A program made the translations under genes and the position numbers. A DNA stretch of 64,000 bases from Streptomyces sp. A 4/2 (GTDB taxonomy: Bacteria > Actinomycetota > Actinomycetes > Streptomycetales > Streptomycetaceae), in contig NZ_CALNVW010000002.1 in assembly GCF_940670765.1 (NCBI RefSeq), positions 124,001 to 188,000 on the forward strand, given 5' to 3'. Positions 25,999-34,633 of this stretch are shown here, one piece after another. Under the pieces are notes generated by a model. It saw only the letters and a list, made by a program, of their open reading frames with translations. It was not told where the DNA came from and ran no database searches. Every line of letters begins with the position of its first letter. The first letter of the stretch is position 1.

Positions 25999-27234
25999 GT
26001 GCCGGCCCGCATCGCACTCGACCCTCACGCAGACATGCAGGAGCAGTCCCGGACACTGCGCGCGCAGGGAACCGTCGTCCCGGCTCAGTGGCCGGGCGGT
26101 GTCGACTGCTGGGCCGTCGTGGGCTTCGACGAGTTGGAAGCGGTTCTGACCCGGCCTCTGTACTCCCGCTCGCCCCAGCACTTCAGAGCCCTGCAGAACG
26201 GCGAGGTCCCCGCGGACTGGCCGATGATCGACCACCTGAACCGGCAGTGGATGCTGACAGCCGACGGGGCGGACCACACCCGGCTCCGCCGCATCGCCGC
26301 CACCGCCTTCACCCCCCGCCGCATCAGGAGCCTCCAGCCCGCGGTCGACCGGACCGTCACTCGTCTCCTCTCCGGCCTCGATCCCGTGCAGCGGCCGGTC
26401 GACCTGCGGACGGAGTTCGCCCTCCCGCTGGCCCTCGACGTGCTCTGCTCGCTCCTCGCTGTCCCGGAAGCCGAGCGCCCGCAGGCAACCTCCCTGGTCT
26501 TCCGGGCTCTCTCGCGCGCCGCACTCACGCCACAGGAATCCCAGCAGCTGAGCAGCGAGATCCGCACCTACCTCGGCCACCTCCTGGAGCGCCCGGCCGG
26601 GCGGGACGAGGACGGCGGTTTCGTCACCGACCTCCAACAGTCCGTCGAGAGCGGCTCCCTGACCCGGCGGGAGGCCCAGGACACTCTCTGGCTCTTCCTG
26701 GCCGCCGGCTTCGACACCACCGTGGCAGCCCTCGTCAACGCCGCCCGCGCCCTCCTCGAGAACCCGGCGCAACTGCGACGCGTCCTCGACGGCGAGGTGA
26801 CCTGGGACCACGTGGTGGAGGAAGCCCTGCGCTACGACTCCAGCGTCTTCGCGCTGCCCTTCGCCTTCCCCCGCGAAGATGTCGTGCTGGGCGGGCAGCA
26901 CCTCAGCAAGGGCGACGCCCTCCTGCTCTGCTACACCGCGGCCAACCGGGACACCCGGCGCACCTCCGGCGGTCGGTTCGACATCGCCGCCCCCCGGCAG
27001 CACCACCTCGCGTTCGGCCGCGGCCCGCATTTCTGCCTCGGCGCTCCACTCGCCCGGCTCCAGCTCCGTACCGCCCTGTCCGGCCTGTTCACCGCACTCC
27101 CGCCCTTGCAGCTCACCGGCCCGCCCGGTCCGCCCACCACCTCGCTGACCATCAACAGCGTCAGCGCACTCCTGGTGTCGGGCGCATCCGCACACACCCT
27201 GCACACCGAAGCGGCGGGCACCGGGCAGCCCTGA
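25999..27234 (+). CDS. Cytochrome P450
   Basis: 411 aa from the GTG at 25999 with GGAAGG eight nt upstream. The I-helix motif is AAGFDTTVAAL, the K-helix EEALRYDS gives ExxR, and the heme loop is FGRGPHFCLGAPLARLQL with the Cys ligand. The I-helix has Asp-Thr-Thr, so the catalytic Thr is present. It is a soluble bacterial class I P450 that needs a ferredoxin, none of which is encoded nearby. It is the last gene of the EF-hand/HAD/ADH run and ends at a bidirectional terminator. Substrate unknown. Confidence 0.94.
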   Translation: MPARIALDPHADMQEQSRTLRAQGTVVPAQWPGGVDCWAVVGFDELEAVLTRPLYSRSPQHFRALQNGEVPADWPMIDHLNRQWMLTADGADHTRLRRIAATAFTPRRIRSLQPAVDRTVTRLLSGLDPVQRPVDLRTEFALPLALDVLCSLLAVPEAERPQATSLVFRALSRAALTPQESQQLSSEIRTYLGHLLERPAGRDEDGGFVTDLQQSVESGSLTRREAQDTLWLFLAAGFDTTVAALVNAARALLENPAQLRRVLDGEVTWDHVVEEALRYDSSVFALPFAFPREDVVLGGQHLSKGDALLLCYTAANRDTRRTSGGRFDIAAPRQHHLAFGRGPHFCLGAPLARLQLRTALSGLFTALPPLQLTGPPGPPTTSLTINSVSALLVSGASAHTLHTEAAGTGQP

Positions 27235-27278
27235 GGGCCATGGGGGAGCGCCCCCCTGTGCGCGCTCCCCCATGGCTC
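27235..27278. terminator. Bidirectional terminator between P450 and MFS genes
   Basis: A 15-bp perfect stem (27237-27251 with 27262-27276) and a 10-nt loop sit between two convergent stop codons; flanking G-T and G-C pairs extend it. Confidence 0.8.
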
Positions 27279-27284
27279 TTCCCC

Positions 27285-28805
27285 TCAGACCAGCAGCGCG
27301 GGCTCGGTGGTCCGTACTGCTGCCGGGCTCGTGCCCCGCAGCAGGACGACCGACAGCACCGCCGCGCCCGCCATGGCCACCGCCGCCCCGATCGCCGCGC
27401 AGTCCAGGGCGTGGACGAACGCGTGGTGCGCGGAGGCGAGGAGTTCGCCGTGGGCCACCGCGGTCGCGCCGCCCAGCGTCTCGCGTACGGCATCGGGCGC
27501 GCCCGCCATGTCGGCGCGGTACACCGCGGCGCCGACGGAGCCCAGGATGGCCATGCCCAGTGCCCCGCCCAGCTCCTGACCGGATTCCAGGACCGCGGCG
27601 GCCGAGCCCGCGCGCTCCGGCGGGGCCGCGCCGAGGGCGAGTTCGTTGGCAAGTGTCATGGCGGCTACCAGACCGCCCGCGTACACCGCGGCGCCGGCCA
27701 CCGTGACCCAGAGCGCCGAGCCACTGTGCACCCGGCTGAGCCAGAGGAACCCGCACGCGGAGACGGCGAAGCCCGCGCCCATGACGTACGCGCGGTCGAA
27801 GCGCTTCGCCGCCAGCGCGGCGGTCGGCGCCAGTACCGCCACTCCCGCCATCGGGGCCAGCGACCAGAGCGCCGCCCTGAGCGCGCTCATGCCCAGCACG
27901 GACTGGAGGTACTGGCTGAGGAAGACGGCGAAGCCGACCGTCGCGAACATCGCCAGGAGGTTGGCGAGCAGCGATCCGCCGAAGGCGCGGTGGCGCAGCA
28001 GGGACAGGTCGATCATGGGGTGTTCGACGCGCTGCTGACGCAGGACGAAGACGACGCCGACGGCGAGGCCGGCCGTGACGGAGAGAGCGGGCAGCGGGGC
28101 GTAGCCGTGCGCCGCCAGTTCCTTGATGCCGTAGATGACCGGGAGCAGGGTGGCGAGCGAGAGCGCCGCGCTGAACAGGTCGAACGTTCCCCTGACGGGC
28201 GCCCTGAACTCCGGGAGCAGCAGCGGCCCGAGGATCAGCAGGAGCGCCATCGCGGGCAGGTTGACGAGGAAGACCGAGCCCCACCAGAAGTGTGCGAGGA
28301 GCAGTCCGCTGACGACCGGGCCGAGTGAGATGCCGGTGGTCATCACCCCGGTCCACAGGGCGATGGCCCGACCGCGCTGCTTCTCGTCGAGGAAGAGGTT
28401 GCGGATGATGGCGAGGGTCGAGGGCATCAGCGCCGCGCCACCGACGCCGAGCAGCGCCCGGACCGCGATGAGCATCTCGGCGCTGTGGGCGTACGCGGCC
28501 ACGACCGACGCGGCACCGAAGAGCGCGGCCCCGCCGAGCACCATCCTGCGCCGCCCGACGCGGTCACCGAGCGCGCCCATCGTGATCAGCAGCCCGGCGA
28601 GCACGAAGCCGTACATGTCGAGGATCCAGAGCTGCTGGGTGGCGCTGGGCTCCAGGTCCTGGCTGATGGACGGGATGGCGAAGTAGAGGATGGAGACGTC
28701 CATCGACACGAGCAGCAGGGGCAGCATCAGCACCGCGAGCGCGGTCCATTCGCGGCGGCCCGCGGTGGGTGGTCCGGCGGAGTGTCCGGTGGATTCAGTG
28801 GTCAT
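27285..28805 (-). CDS. MFS transporter, DHA2 (14-helix) drug exporter
   Basis: 506 aa from the ATG at 28805 (MTTESTGHSAG). About 14 membrane helices. Motif A is GALGDRVGRRRMVLGG in the loop 2-3 position, and the antiporter motif C region lies near helix 5 (TGVMTTGISLGPVVSGLLL). The N-terminal MDVSILYFAIPSISQDL, with Asp in helix 1, is typical of EmrB/QacA proteins. It should export a hydrophobic compound by proton antiport. A GntR-TetR fusion regulator is divergent with palindromic operators between them, the classical layout of a ligand-induced exporter. Confidence 0.92.
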   Translation of the reverse strand: MTTESTGHSAGPPTAGRREWTALAVLMLPLLLVSMDVSILYFAIPSISQDLEPSATQQLWILDMYGFVLAGLLITMGALGDRVGRRRMVLGGAALFGAASVVAAYAHSAEMLIAVRALLGVGGAALMPSTLAIIRNLFLDEKQRGRAIALWTGVMTTGISLGPVVSGLLLAHFWWGSVFLVNLPAMALLLILGPLLLPEFRAPVRGTFDLFSAALSLATLLPVIYGIKELAAHGYAPLPALSVTAGLAVGVVFVLRQQRVEHPMIDLSLLRHRAFGGSLLANLLAMFATVGFAVFLSQYLQSVLGMSALRAALWSLAPMAGVAVLAPTAALAAKRFDRAYVMGAGFAVSACGFLWLSRVHSGSALWVTVAGAAVYAGGLVAAMTLANELALGAAPPERAGSAAAVLESGQELGGALGMAILGSVGAAVYRADMAGAPDAVRETLGGATAVAHGELLASAHHAFVHALDCAAIGAAVAMAGAAVLSVVLLRGTSPAAVRTTEPALLV

Positions 28806-28848
28806 GCCGGGAGCGAAGCAGCCGGTCGCGTACACCGCAAACAGCGGC

Positions 28849-28911
28849 CTAGTGCACCTCCACAACGACCAGCTCCCAGCAGGCATTTGACGCTCAGGTG
28901 CACTAGTACAC
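28849..28911. promoter_or_regulatory. Operator pair between the MFS exporter and its regulator
   Basis: CTAGTGCACCT (28849-28859) and AGGTGCACTAG (28896-28906) are exact inverted copies 36 bp apart. The second overlaps a near-palindrome GTGCACTAGTACAC (28898-28911) just upstream of the regulator GTG at 28919. The two sites flank the region where both divergent promoters must lie, so one regulator could repress both, possibly through looping. Confidence 0.7.
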
Positions 28912-28918
28912 TCACGGA

Positions 28919-29845
28919 GTGGACACCGAACCGCCCTACCGACGCATCGCCGCCGAGATCCGCCGCCGGATCGATGCCGGCGAACTTTCGCCGGGCGCGC
29001 GCGTCCCGTCGACGAGGGCCATCACCGAGGAGTGGGGCGTGGCGATGGCGACGGCCACCAAGGCGCTGGCCGCACTGCGCCAGGAGGGGCTGGTGCGGGC
29101 GGTGCCCGGCGTCGGGACGGTCGTCACCGCACCGGCCGCGCCCGCCCCACCGGGCCGTGGCCCCGCCGGGGCGGGCGCGGGGCTGAGCCGCGACCGCGTC
29201 GTGCGTACGGCGGTCGCGCTCGCCGACAGCGAGGGTCTGCCCGCGCTGTCGATGCGGCGGGTGGCGACCGAACTCGGCCTCTCCACCATGGCGCTGTACC
29301 GGCACGTCCAGGGCAAGGGCGAGCTGGTGCAGCTGATGGCGGACGCCGTCTGCGCCGAACAGCCGCTGCCCGCACGGCAGCCCGACGACTGGCGCGAGCG
29401 CTTCGTGTGCGGCGCCCGGTGGATGTGGGCGGTGTACAACCGGCACCCGTGGATGGTCCACGCCATGGCCTCCCTCACCCGGCCCACGCCCGTCCCGAAC
29501 GCCATGGCGTACACCGAGTGGATGCTGCGCGCGGGCGCGGACACAGGGCTCTCGAAGAGCCGGCTGATGCACCTCCATCTCACGCTCTTCGCCTACATCC
29601 AGGGGCTGGCGATGGCCACCGACCTGGAGGCGCAGGCGCTCCAGGACACCGGACTGTCCACCGACGAGTGGATGGCACGGAACGAGACACAGTTCGAGGT
29701 TCTCGCCGCGACCGGCGCCTACCCGCATCTGAATTCGCTGGATGAACACGGTGGCTTCGAACTGGACCTCACCACCCTCTTCGAATTCGGGCTGCACCGG
29801 ATTCTGGACGGCACCGCGGCACTCATCAGCAAAGTTCCCGAATAG
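28919..29845 (+). CDS. GntR-TetR fusion transcriptional regulator
   Basis: 308 aa from the GTG at 28919. Residues 1-70 form a GntR-type winged helix (YRRIAAEIRRRIDAGELSPG, ATATKALAALRQEGLV). After a Pro/Gly linker (about 72-88) comes a TetR-type HTH (LSMRRVATELGLSTMALYRH) and a TetR C-terminal helical ligand domain ending FEFGLHRILDG. Two DNA-binding domains in one chain are known in some actinomycete regulators but are uncommon. Palindromic sites lie immediately upstream, and the divergent MFS exporter is the obvious target. The ligand is unknown. Confidence 0.9.
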   Translation: MDTEPPYRRIAAEIRRRIDAGELSPGARVPSTRAITEEWGVAMATATKALAALRQEGLVRAVPGVGTVVTAPAAPAPPGRGPAGAGAGLSRDRVVRTAVALADSEGLPALSMRRVATELGLSTMALYRHVQGKGELVQLMADAVCAEQPLPARQPDDWRERFVCGARWMWAVYNRHPWMVHAMASLTRPTPVPNAMAYTEWMLRAGADTGLSKSRLMHLHLTLFAYIQGLAMATDLEAQALQDTGLSTDEWMARNETQFEVLAATGAYPHLNSLDEHGGFELDLTTLFEFGLHRILDGTAALISKVPE

Positions 29846-30006
29846 CGAACACGACCATGTGGACAACGGACGATTTTCGGCCAACCTTTTGACGCGCTCC
29901 TGACAGCGGCACTTCACAGATGACACTCTCTCCCCGTTCTGCGCACTGCTTGCTCTGCCAGGGCGGCTCACCAGGTCGCTCTGTCCCCCTCGCAGAAGGA
30001 GATCGC

Positions 30007-32040
30007 GTGAGACCCACGCACCGTCGTGCCACCGCCACCGGCGCCCTCGTCGCCGCTGCGGCCCTGCTCGCCGTAGGCGTTCAGACCGGCACAGCCTCCG
30101 CGTCACCCGAGAACAGCAGCGCTTCCGCCGCTGTCACCGCCAAGGCCCGCCCCGGCGCGGCCCCCGCCGCTCTCTCGCCCGCCCAGCGGGCCGAGTTGAT
30201 CCGCGAGGCCAACGCCACCAAGGCGGCCACCGCGAAGGACCTCGGTCTCGGGGCACATGAACAGCTCCAGGTCCGCGACGTCACCCAGGACCGGGACGGC
30301 ACCACGCACACCCGGTACGAGCGCACCTACGACGGACTGCCGGTACTCGGCGGCGACCTGGTCGTCGACCAGTCGAAGGCGGGGCAGACCGAGGGCGTCA
30401 CCAAGGCGTCCCGCGCAGAACTGAAGAACATCAGCACCGGTGCGACCGTCGCGCCGGCCGCCGCCGAGAAGTCGGCGCTGAAGGCCGCGGCGGTGCAGGG
30501 CTCGGCGAAGACCAAGGCCGACAAGGCGCCCCGCAAGGTGATCTGGCTGGCGCAGGGCACGCCGACACTCGCCTACGAGACGGTCGTCGGCGGCTTCCAG
30601 GACGACGGCACCCCGAGCGAACTGCACGTCATCACCGACGCCACCACCGGCAAGAAGCTCTTCGAGCGCCAGGCGATCGAGACCGGCGTCGGCAACACCG
30701 AGTACAGCGGCCAGGTCACCCTCGGCACGACGCAGTCGGGGTCCACCTACACGCTGAACGACGCGAGCCGCGGTGGCCAGCTGACGTACAACCTGAACCA
30801 CGGTTCGTCCGGCAAGGGCACCCTGTACTCGAACACCACGGACACCTGGGGCAACGGCCTCGCCTCCAACTCGGAGACGGCCGCCGCCGACGCGCACTAC
30901 GGCGCCGCCGAGACCTGGGACTTCTACAAGAACGTTTTCGGCCGCAATGGCATCGCGGGTGACGGCGTCGCCGCCTACTCCCGTGTCCACTACGGCAATT
31001 CGTATGTGAACGCCTTCTGGGACGACAGCTGCTTCTGCATGACGTACGGCGACGGCTCGGGCAACGCCGCCCCGCTGACCGCCATCGACGTCGCCGGCCA
31101 CGAGATGTCGCACGGCGTCACCGCCGCCACCGCGGGTCTCAACTACAGCGGTGAGTCCGGCGGCCTCAACGAGGCCACCTCGGACATCTTCGGCACCGCC
31201 GTCGAGTTCTACGCCAACAACGCCTCCGACCCGGGCGACTACCTCATCGGCGAGAAGATCGACATCAACGGCGACGGCTCCCCGCTGCGCTACATGGACA
31301 AGCCCAGCAAGGACGGCGCTTCGGCCGACAACTGGTCGTCCAGCCTCGGCGGCCTCGACGTCCACTACTCGTCGGGCCCCGCGAACCACTTCTTCTACCT
31401 GCTCAGCGAGGGCAGCGGCAAGAAGACCGTCAACGGCGTCAACTACGACTCGCCCACGTCCGACGGCCTGCCGGTCACCGGCATCGGCCGGGACAAGGCC
31501 GAGCTGATCTGGTACAAGGCGCTCACCGAGAAGTTCACCTCGACGACCAACTACGCGGCGGCCCGCACCGGGACGCTCGCGGTCGCCAGTGAGCTGTACG
31601 GCGCGACCAGCGCCGAATACAAGTCCGTCGCCGACGCGTGGGCCGGCATCAATGTCGGCACGCGCCCCGGCGGTGGCGGTGACCCGGGAACGGGCACCGT
31701 CTTCCAGTCCACCACGAAGGTGTCGATCCCGGACGGCGGTGCGGCGATCAACTCGCCGATCGCGGTCACGGGTGTGACGGGCAAGGCTCCGGCCACGCTC
31801 AAGGTGGACGTCGACATCAGCCACACGTGGCGGGGTGACCTGGTCATCGACCTGGTCGGCCCGAGTGGCAAGACGTACCGGCTGAAGAACTCCAGCTCGT
31901 CCGACTCGGCGGACAACGTGGTGGCCACCTACACGGTCAACGCGTCCAGCGAGACGGCCAACGGCACCTGGAAGCTCAAGGTCCAGGACGTCGCACGGCA
32001 GGACACCGGAACGCTCAACAGCTGGAAGCTCACCTTCTGA
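30007..32040 (+). CDS. Secreted M4 (thermolysin-like) metalloprotease with C-terminal P domain
   Basis: 677 aa from the GTG at 30007 with GAAGGAG upstream. Sec signal peptide (RPTHRRATATGALVAAAALL, cleavage after ASA), then an FTP/PepSY-type propeptide (to about residue 225) and the M4 catalytic domain. The zinc motif HEMSH has His365/His369 and Glu366; the third ligand Glu lies in GGLNEATSDIFG. A Gly-rich hinge (RPGGGGDPGTG) leads to a proprotein-convertase P domain of about 115 aa (ISHTWRGDLVIDLVGPSGKT, NGTWKLKVQD, GTLNSWKLTF). It is an extracellular nutrient or developmental protease. A paralogue without the P domain follows. Confidence 0.95.
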   Translation: MRPTHRRATATGALVAAAALLAVGVQTGTASASPENSSASAAVTAKARPGAAPAALSPAQRAELIREANATKAATAKDLGLGAHEQLQVRDVTQDRDGTTHTRYERTYDGLPVLGGDLVVDQSKAGQTEGVTKASRAELKNISTGATVAPAAAEKSALKAAAVQGSAKTKADKAPRKVIWLAQGTPTLAYETVVGGFQDDGTPSELHVITDATTGKKLFERQAIETGVGNTEYSGQVTLGTTQSGSTYTLNDASRGGQLTYNLNHGSSGKGTLYSNTTDTWGNGLASNSETAAADAHYGAAETWDFYKNVFGRNGIAGDGVAAYSRVHYGNSYVNAFWDDSCFCMTYGDGSGNAAPLTAIDVAGHEMSHGVTAATAGLNYSGESGGLNEATSDIFGTAVEFYANNASDPGDYLIGEKIDINGDGSPLRYMDKPSKDGASADNWSSSLGGLDVHYSSGPANHFFYLLSEGSGKKTVNGVNYDSPTSDGLPVTGIGRDKAELIWYKALTEKFTSTTNYAAARTGTLAVASELYGATSAEYKSVADAWAGINVGTRPGGGGDPGTGTVFQSTTKVSIPDGGAAINSPIAVTGVTGKAPATLKVDVDISHTWRGDLVIDLVGPSGKTYRLKNSSSSDSADNVVATYTVNASSETANGTWKLKVQDVARQDTGTLNSWKLTF

Positions 32041-32083
32041 TTCCAGCGCTCCACGGCAGCAACCGCTGCACGCACCAAGGACA

Positions 32084-32122
32084 GTGCTGCCCGGGGTGAC
32101 CCCAATCTCCCCCGGGCAGCAC
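32084..32122 (+). terminator. Terminator between the two metalloprotease genes
   Basis: GTGCTGCCCGGGG (32084-32096) pairs perfectly with CCCCGGGCAGCAC (32110-32122), 43 nt after the first protease stop. The two proteases therefore have separate transcripts. Confidence 0.8.
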
Positions 32123-32180
32123 CACCACCCGCACGTCACCCGCATATCCCCAACCCCCCACCTCTGAAAGGGAAAATCGA

Positions 32181-33812
32181 GTGACTTCTCACATATCCCG
32201 CTCGCAGCGCATCGCCGGTTCGATCGCCGTCGCGGCGCTTCTGGCCACCGGCCTCACCACCCTCGCCTCCGGCTCCGCGGGCGCCACACCCGCCCCCGCC
32301 GCACCCGGAGCGCAGGCGCTCTCCCTCTCCACCACCCAGCACGCCGACCTGCTCCGCGCGGCGAGCGCCGACGCGTCGAGCACGGCCGGGAAGCTCGGCC
32401 TGGGCAGCCAGGAGAAGCTCATCGCCCGGGACGTCATCAAGGACGCCGACGGCGCCACGCACACCCGGTACGAGCGCACCTACGCCGGACTTCCGGTCCT
32501 CGGCGGCGACCTGGTCGTCCACACCGCGAAGAGCGGCGCGACCAGTGTCACCAAGGCCACCAAGTCGACCATCAAGGTCGCGGGCACCACGGCGACCGTG
32601 AAGCCCGCCACCGCGCAGCAGAAGGCGCTCGTCGCGGCCAAGTCCGCAGGCTCCGCCAAGACTTCGGCCGACCAGGCCCCGCGCAAGGTCATCTGGGCGG
32701 CCAGCGGCAAGCCGGCCCTCGCCTACGAGACGGTCGTCGGCGGCTTCCAGGACGACGGCACCCCCAGCCAGCTGCACGTCGTCACCGACGCCACCACCGG
32801 CAAGAAGCTCGCCGAGTGGCAGGCCGTCAAGACCGGCACCGGAACCAGCGAGTACAGCGGGAAGGTCACCCTCGGCACGACGAAGTCGGGGTCCAACTAC
32901 ACGCTGAATGACGCGGGCCGCGGCGGCCACATGACGTACAACCTGAACCACGGCAGCTCGGGCAAGGGCACGCTGTACTCGAACACCACCGACACCTGGG
33001 GCAACGGCCTCGCCTCCAACTCGGAGACGGCGGCGGTCGACGCGCACTACGGCGCCGCCGAGACCTGGGACTTCTACAAGGACGTCCTGAAGCGCAACGG
33101 CATCGCGGGCGACGGCGTCGCCTCGTACAGCCGGGTCCACTACGGCCAGAGCTACGTGAACGCGTTCTGGGACGACAGCTGCTTCTGCATGACGTACGGC
33201 GACGGCGAGGGCAACGCCGCCCCGCTGACCGCCATCGACGTCGCCGGCCACGAGATGTCGCACGGTCTGACGGCGGCCACCGCCAACCTCGACTACTACG
33301 GTGAGTCGGGCGGCCTGAACGAGGCCACCTCGGACATCTTCGGTACGTCCGTCGAGTTCTACGCCAACAACACCTCGGACCCGGGCGACTACCTCATCGG
33401 CGAGAAGATCGACATCAACGGCGACGGCTCCCCGCTGCGCTACATGGACAAGCCCAGCAAGGACGGCGGCTCGGCCGACTACTGGTCGTCCAGCCTCGGC
33501 AACCTGGACGTCCACTACTCGTCGGGCCCCGCGAACCACTTCTTCTACCTGCTCAGCGAGGGCAGCGGCAAGAAGACCATCAACGGCGTCAACTACGACT
33601 CGCCCACCTCGGACGGCTCCACGGTCACCGGCATCGGCCGGGACAAGGCCATCCAGATCTGGTACAAGGCGCTGTCTACGTACATGACGTCCACGACCAA
33701 CTACTCGGCAGCCCGCGTGGCGACGCTCAAGGCCGCGAGCGACCTGTACGGCGCGACCAGCGCCGAGTACAAGGCGGTCGGCGCCGCCTGGACCGGCATC
33801 AACGTGAAGTAA
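32181..33812 (+). CDS. Secreted M4 (thermolysin-like) metalloprotease, short paralogue
   Basis: 543 aa from the GTG at 32181 after GAAAGGG. Signal peptide (SQRIAGSIAVAALLATGLTT), propeptide and M4 domain. HEMSH with His357, Glu358 and His361, and GGLNEATSDIFG for the third ligand. Long blocks are identical to the upstream copy (for example DYLIGEKIDINGDGSPLRYM), showing recent tandem duplication or gene conversion, but the protein ends after the catalytic domain (WTGINVK) with no P domain. The stop is followed by a strong terminator. Confidence 0.95.
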   Translation: MTSHISRSQRIAGSIAVAALLATGLTTLASGSAGATPAPAAPGAQALSLSTTQHADLLRAASADASSTAGKLGLGSQEKLIARDVIKDADGATHTRYERTYAGLPVLGGDLVVHTAKSGATSVTKATKSTIKVAGTTATVKPATAQQKALVAAKSAGSAKTSADQAPRKVIWAASGKPALAYETVVGGFQDDGTPSQLHVVTDATTGKKLAEWQAVKTGTGTSEYSGKVTLGTTKSGSNYTLNDAGRGGHMTYNLNHGSSGKGTLYSNTTDTWGNGLASNSETAAVDAHYGAAETWDFYKDVLKRNGIAGDGVASYSRVHYGQSYVNAFWDDSCFCMTYGDGEGNAAPLTAIDVAGHEMSHGLTAATANLDYYGESGGLNEATSDIFGTSVEFYANNTSDPGDYLIGEKIDINGDGSPLRYMDKPSKDGGSADYWSSSLGNLDVHYSSGPANHFFYLLSEGSGKKTINGVNYDSPTSDGSTVTGIGRDKAIQIWYKALSTYMTSTTNYSAARVATLKAASDLYGATSAEYKAVGAAWTGINVK

Positions 33813-33827
33813 CAACACCGCACCACG

Positions 33828-33870
33828 AAGGCCCCGCCCGCACCGGACCACGGTGCGCGGGCGGGGCCTT
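33828..33870 (+). terminator. Terminator after the second metalloprotease
   Basis: A 13-bp outer stem (33828-33840 with 33858-33870) plus a 5-bp inner stem with a 2-nt bulge, starting 16 nt after the stop codon. Confidence 0.8.
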
Positions 33871-33950
33871 CCGCTGTCCGGGGCGCGGGCTGTGCCTGCC
33901 GGGCTCTCGTGCGATTCCCGTGCGATTCCGTGAAGTTCTAGGCTGGCCGA

Positions 33951-34622
33951 ATGACCGAACCACGGGTACGTGTCCTGCTCGCCGACGACGAGAAGATGAT
34001 TCGCGCGGGGATTCGCGCCGTGCTCGGCGCTGCCCCGTCCATCGAGGTCGTCGCGGAGGCGGGGGACGGACGCGAGGCCGTCGAACTGACCCTGAAACAC
34101 CGCCCGGACGTAGCCCTGCTCGACATCCGCATGCCACGTCTCGACGGCCTGCAGGCAGCGGAGGAGCTGCGGACGGCCGCTCCCGGAACCGCTCTGGTCA
34201 TGCTCACCACCTTCTCCGAGGACGAGTACATCGTGCGGGCCCTCGGTGCGGGCGTCAGCGGCTTTCTGCTGAAGTCCGGGGACCCGCGCGAGCTGATCGC
34301 CGGGGTACAGGCCGTCGCCGAGGGTGCCGCGTTCCTCTCCCCCGAGGTGGCACGGCGCGTCCTCGCCCACCTCGGCACGGCCCGGTTGTCCCGGGCCGCC
34401 GACGCGCGCGGCAAGCTGGACCAGCTCACCGGACGGGAGCGCGAGGTGGTGGCGCTGGTCGCTGCGGGGCTCTCCAATGCGGAGATCGCGGCGAAACTGT
34501 ACGTGGTGGAGGGCACCGTGAAGGCCCATGTGAGCGCCGTCCTGAGTCGGCTGGAACTCAAGAACCGCGTACAACTGGCGATTCTGGCGTACGAGGCGGG
34601 TCTGGTGGACGGCACCGTCTGA
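33951..34622 (+). CDS. NarL/LuxR-family response regulator
   Basis: 223 aa. The receiver has VLLADDEKMIRAG, phospho-Asp in DVALLDIRMPRLDG, Thr in LVMLTTFSEDE and Lys in GFLLKSGDPREL; the LuxR HTH is LTGREREVVALVAAGLSNAE, then IAAKLYVVEGTVKAHV. No kinase gene is directly adjacent. The nearest unpaired kinase lies at 36467-38029, on the other side of the convergent murJ gene. This arrangement suggests a two-component pair separated by murJ. Only 11 bp separate its stop from the murJ stop. Confidence 0.92.
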   Translation: MTEPRVRVLLADDEKMIRAGIRAVLGAAPSIEVVAEAGDGREAVELTLKHRPDVALLDIRMPRLDGLQAAEELRTAAPGTALVMLTTFSEDEYIVRALGAGVSGFLLKSGDPRELIAGVQAVAEGAAFLSPEVARRVLAHLGTARLSRAADARGKLDQLTGREREVVALVAAGLSNAEIAAKLYVVEGTVKAHVSAVLSRLELKNRVQLAILAYEAGLVDGTV

Positions 34623-34633
34623 CCCGGGCCCGG

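Noticed and set aside
25576..28356. Long minus-strand frame covering dehydrogenase end, P450 and MFS gene
   Set aside because: It overlaps genes on both strands and has no recognisable motif.
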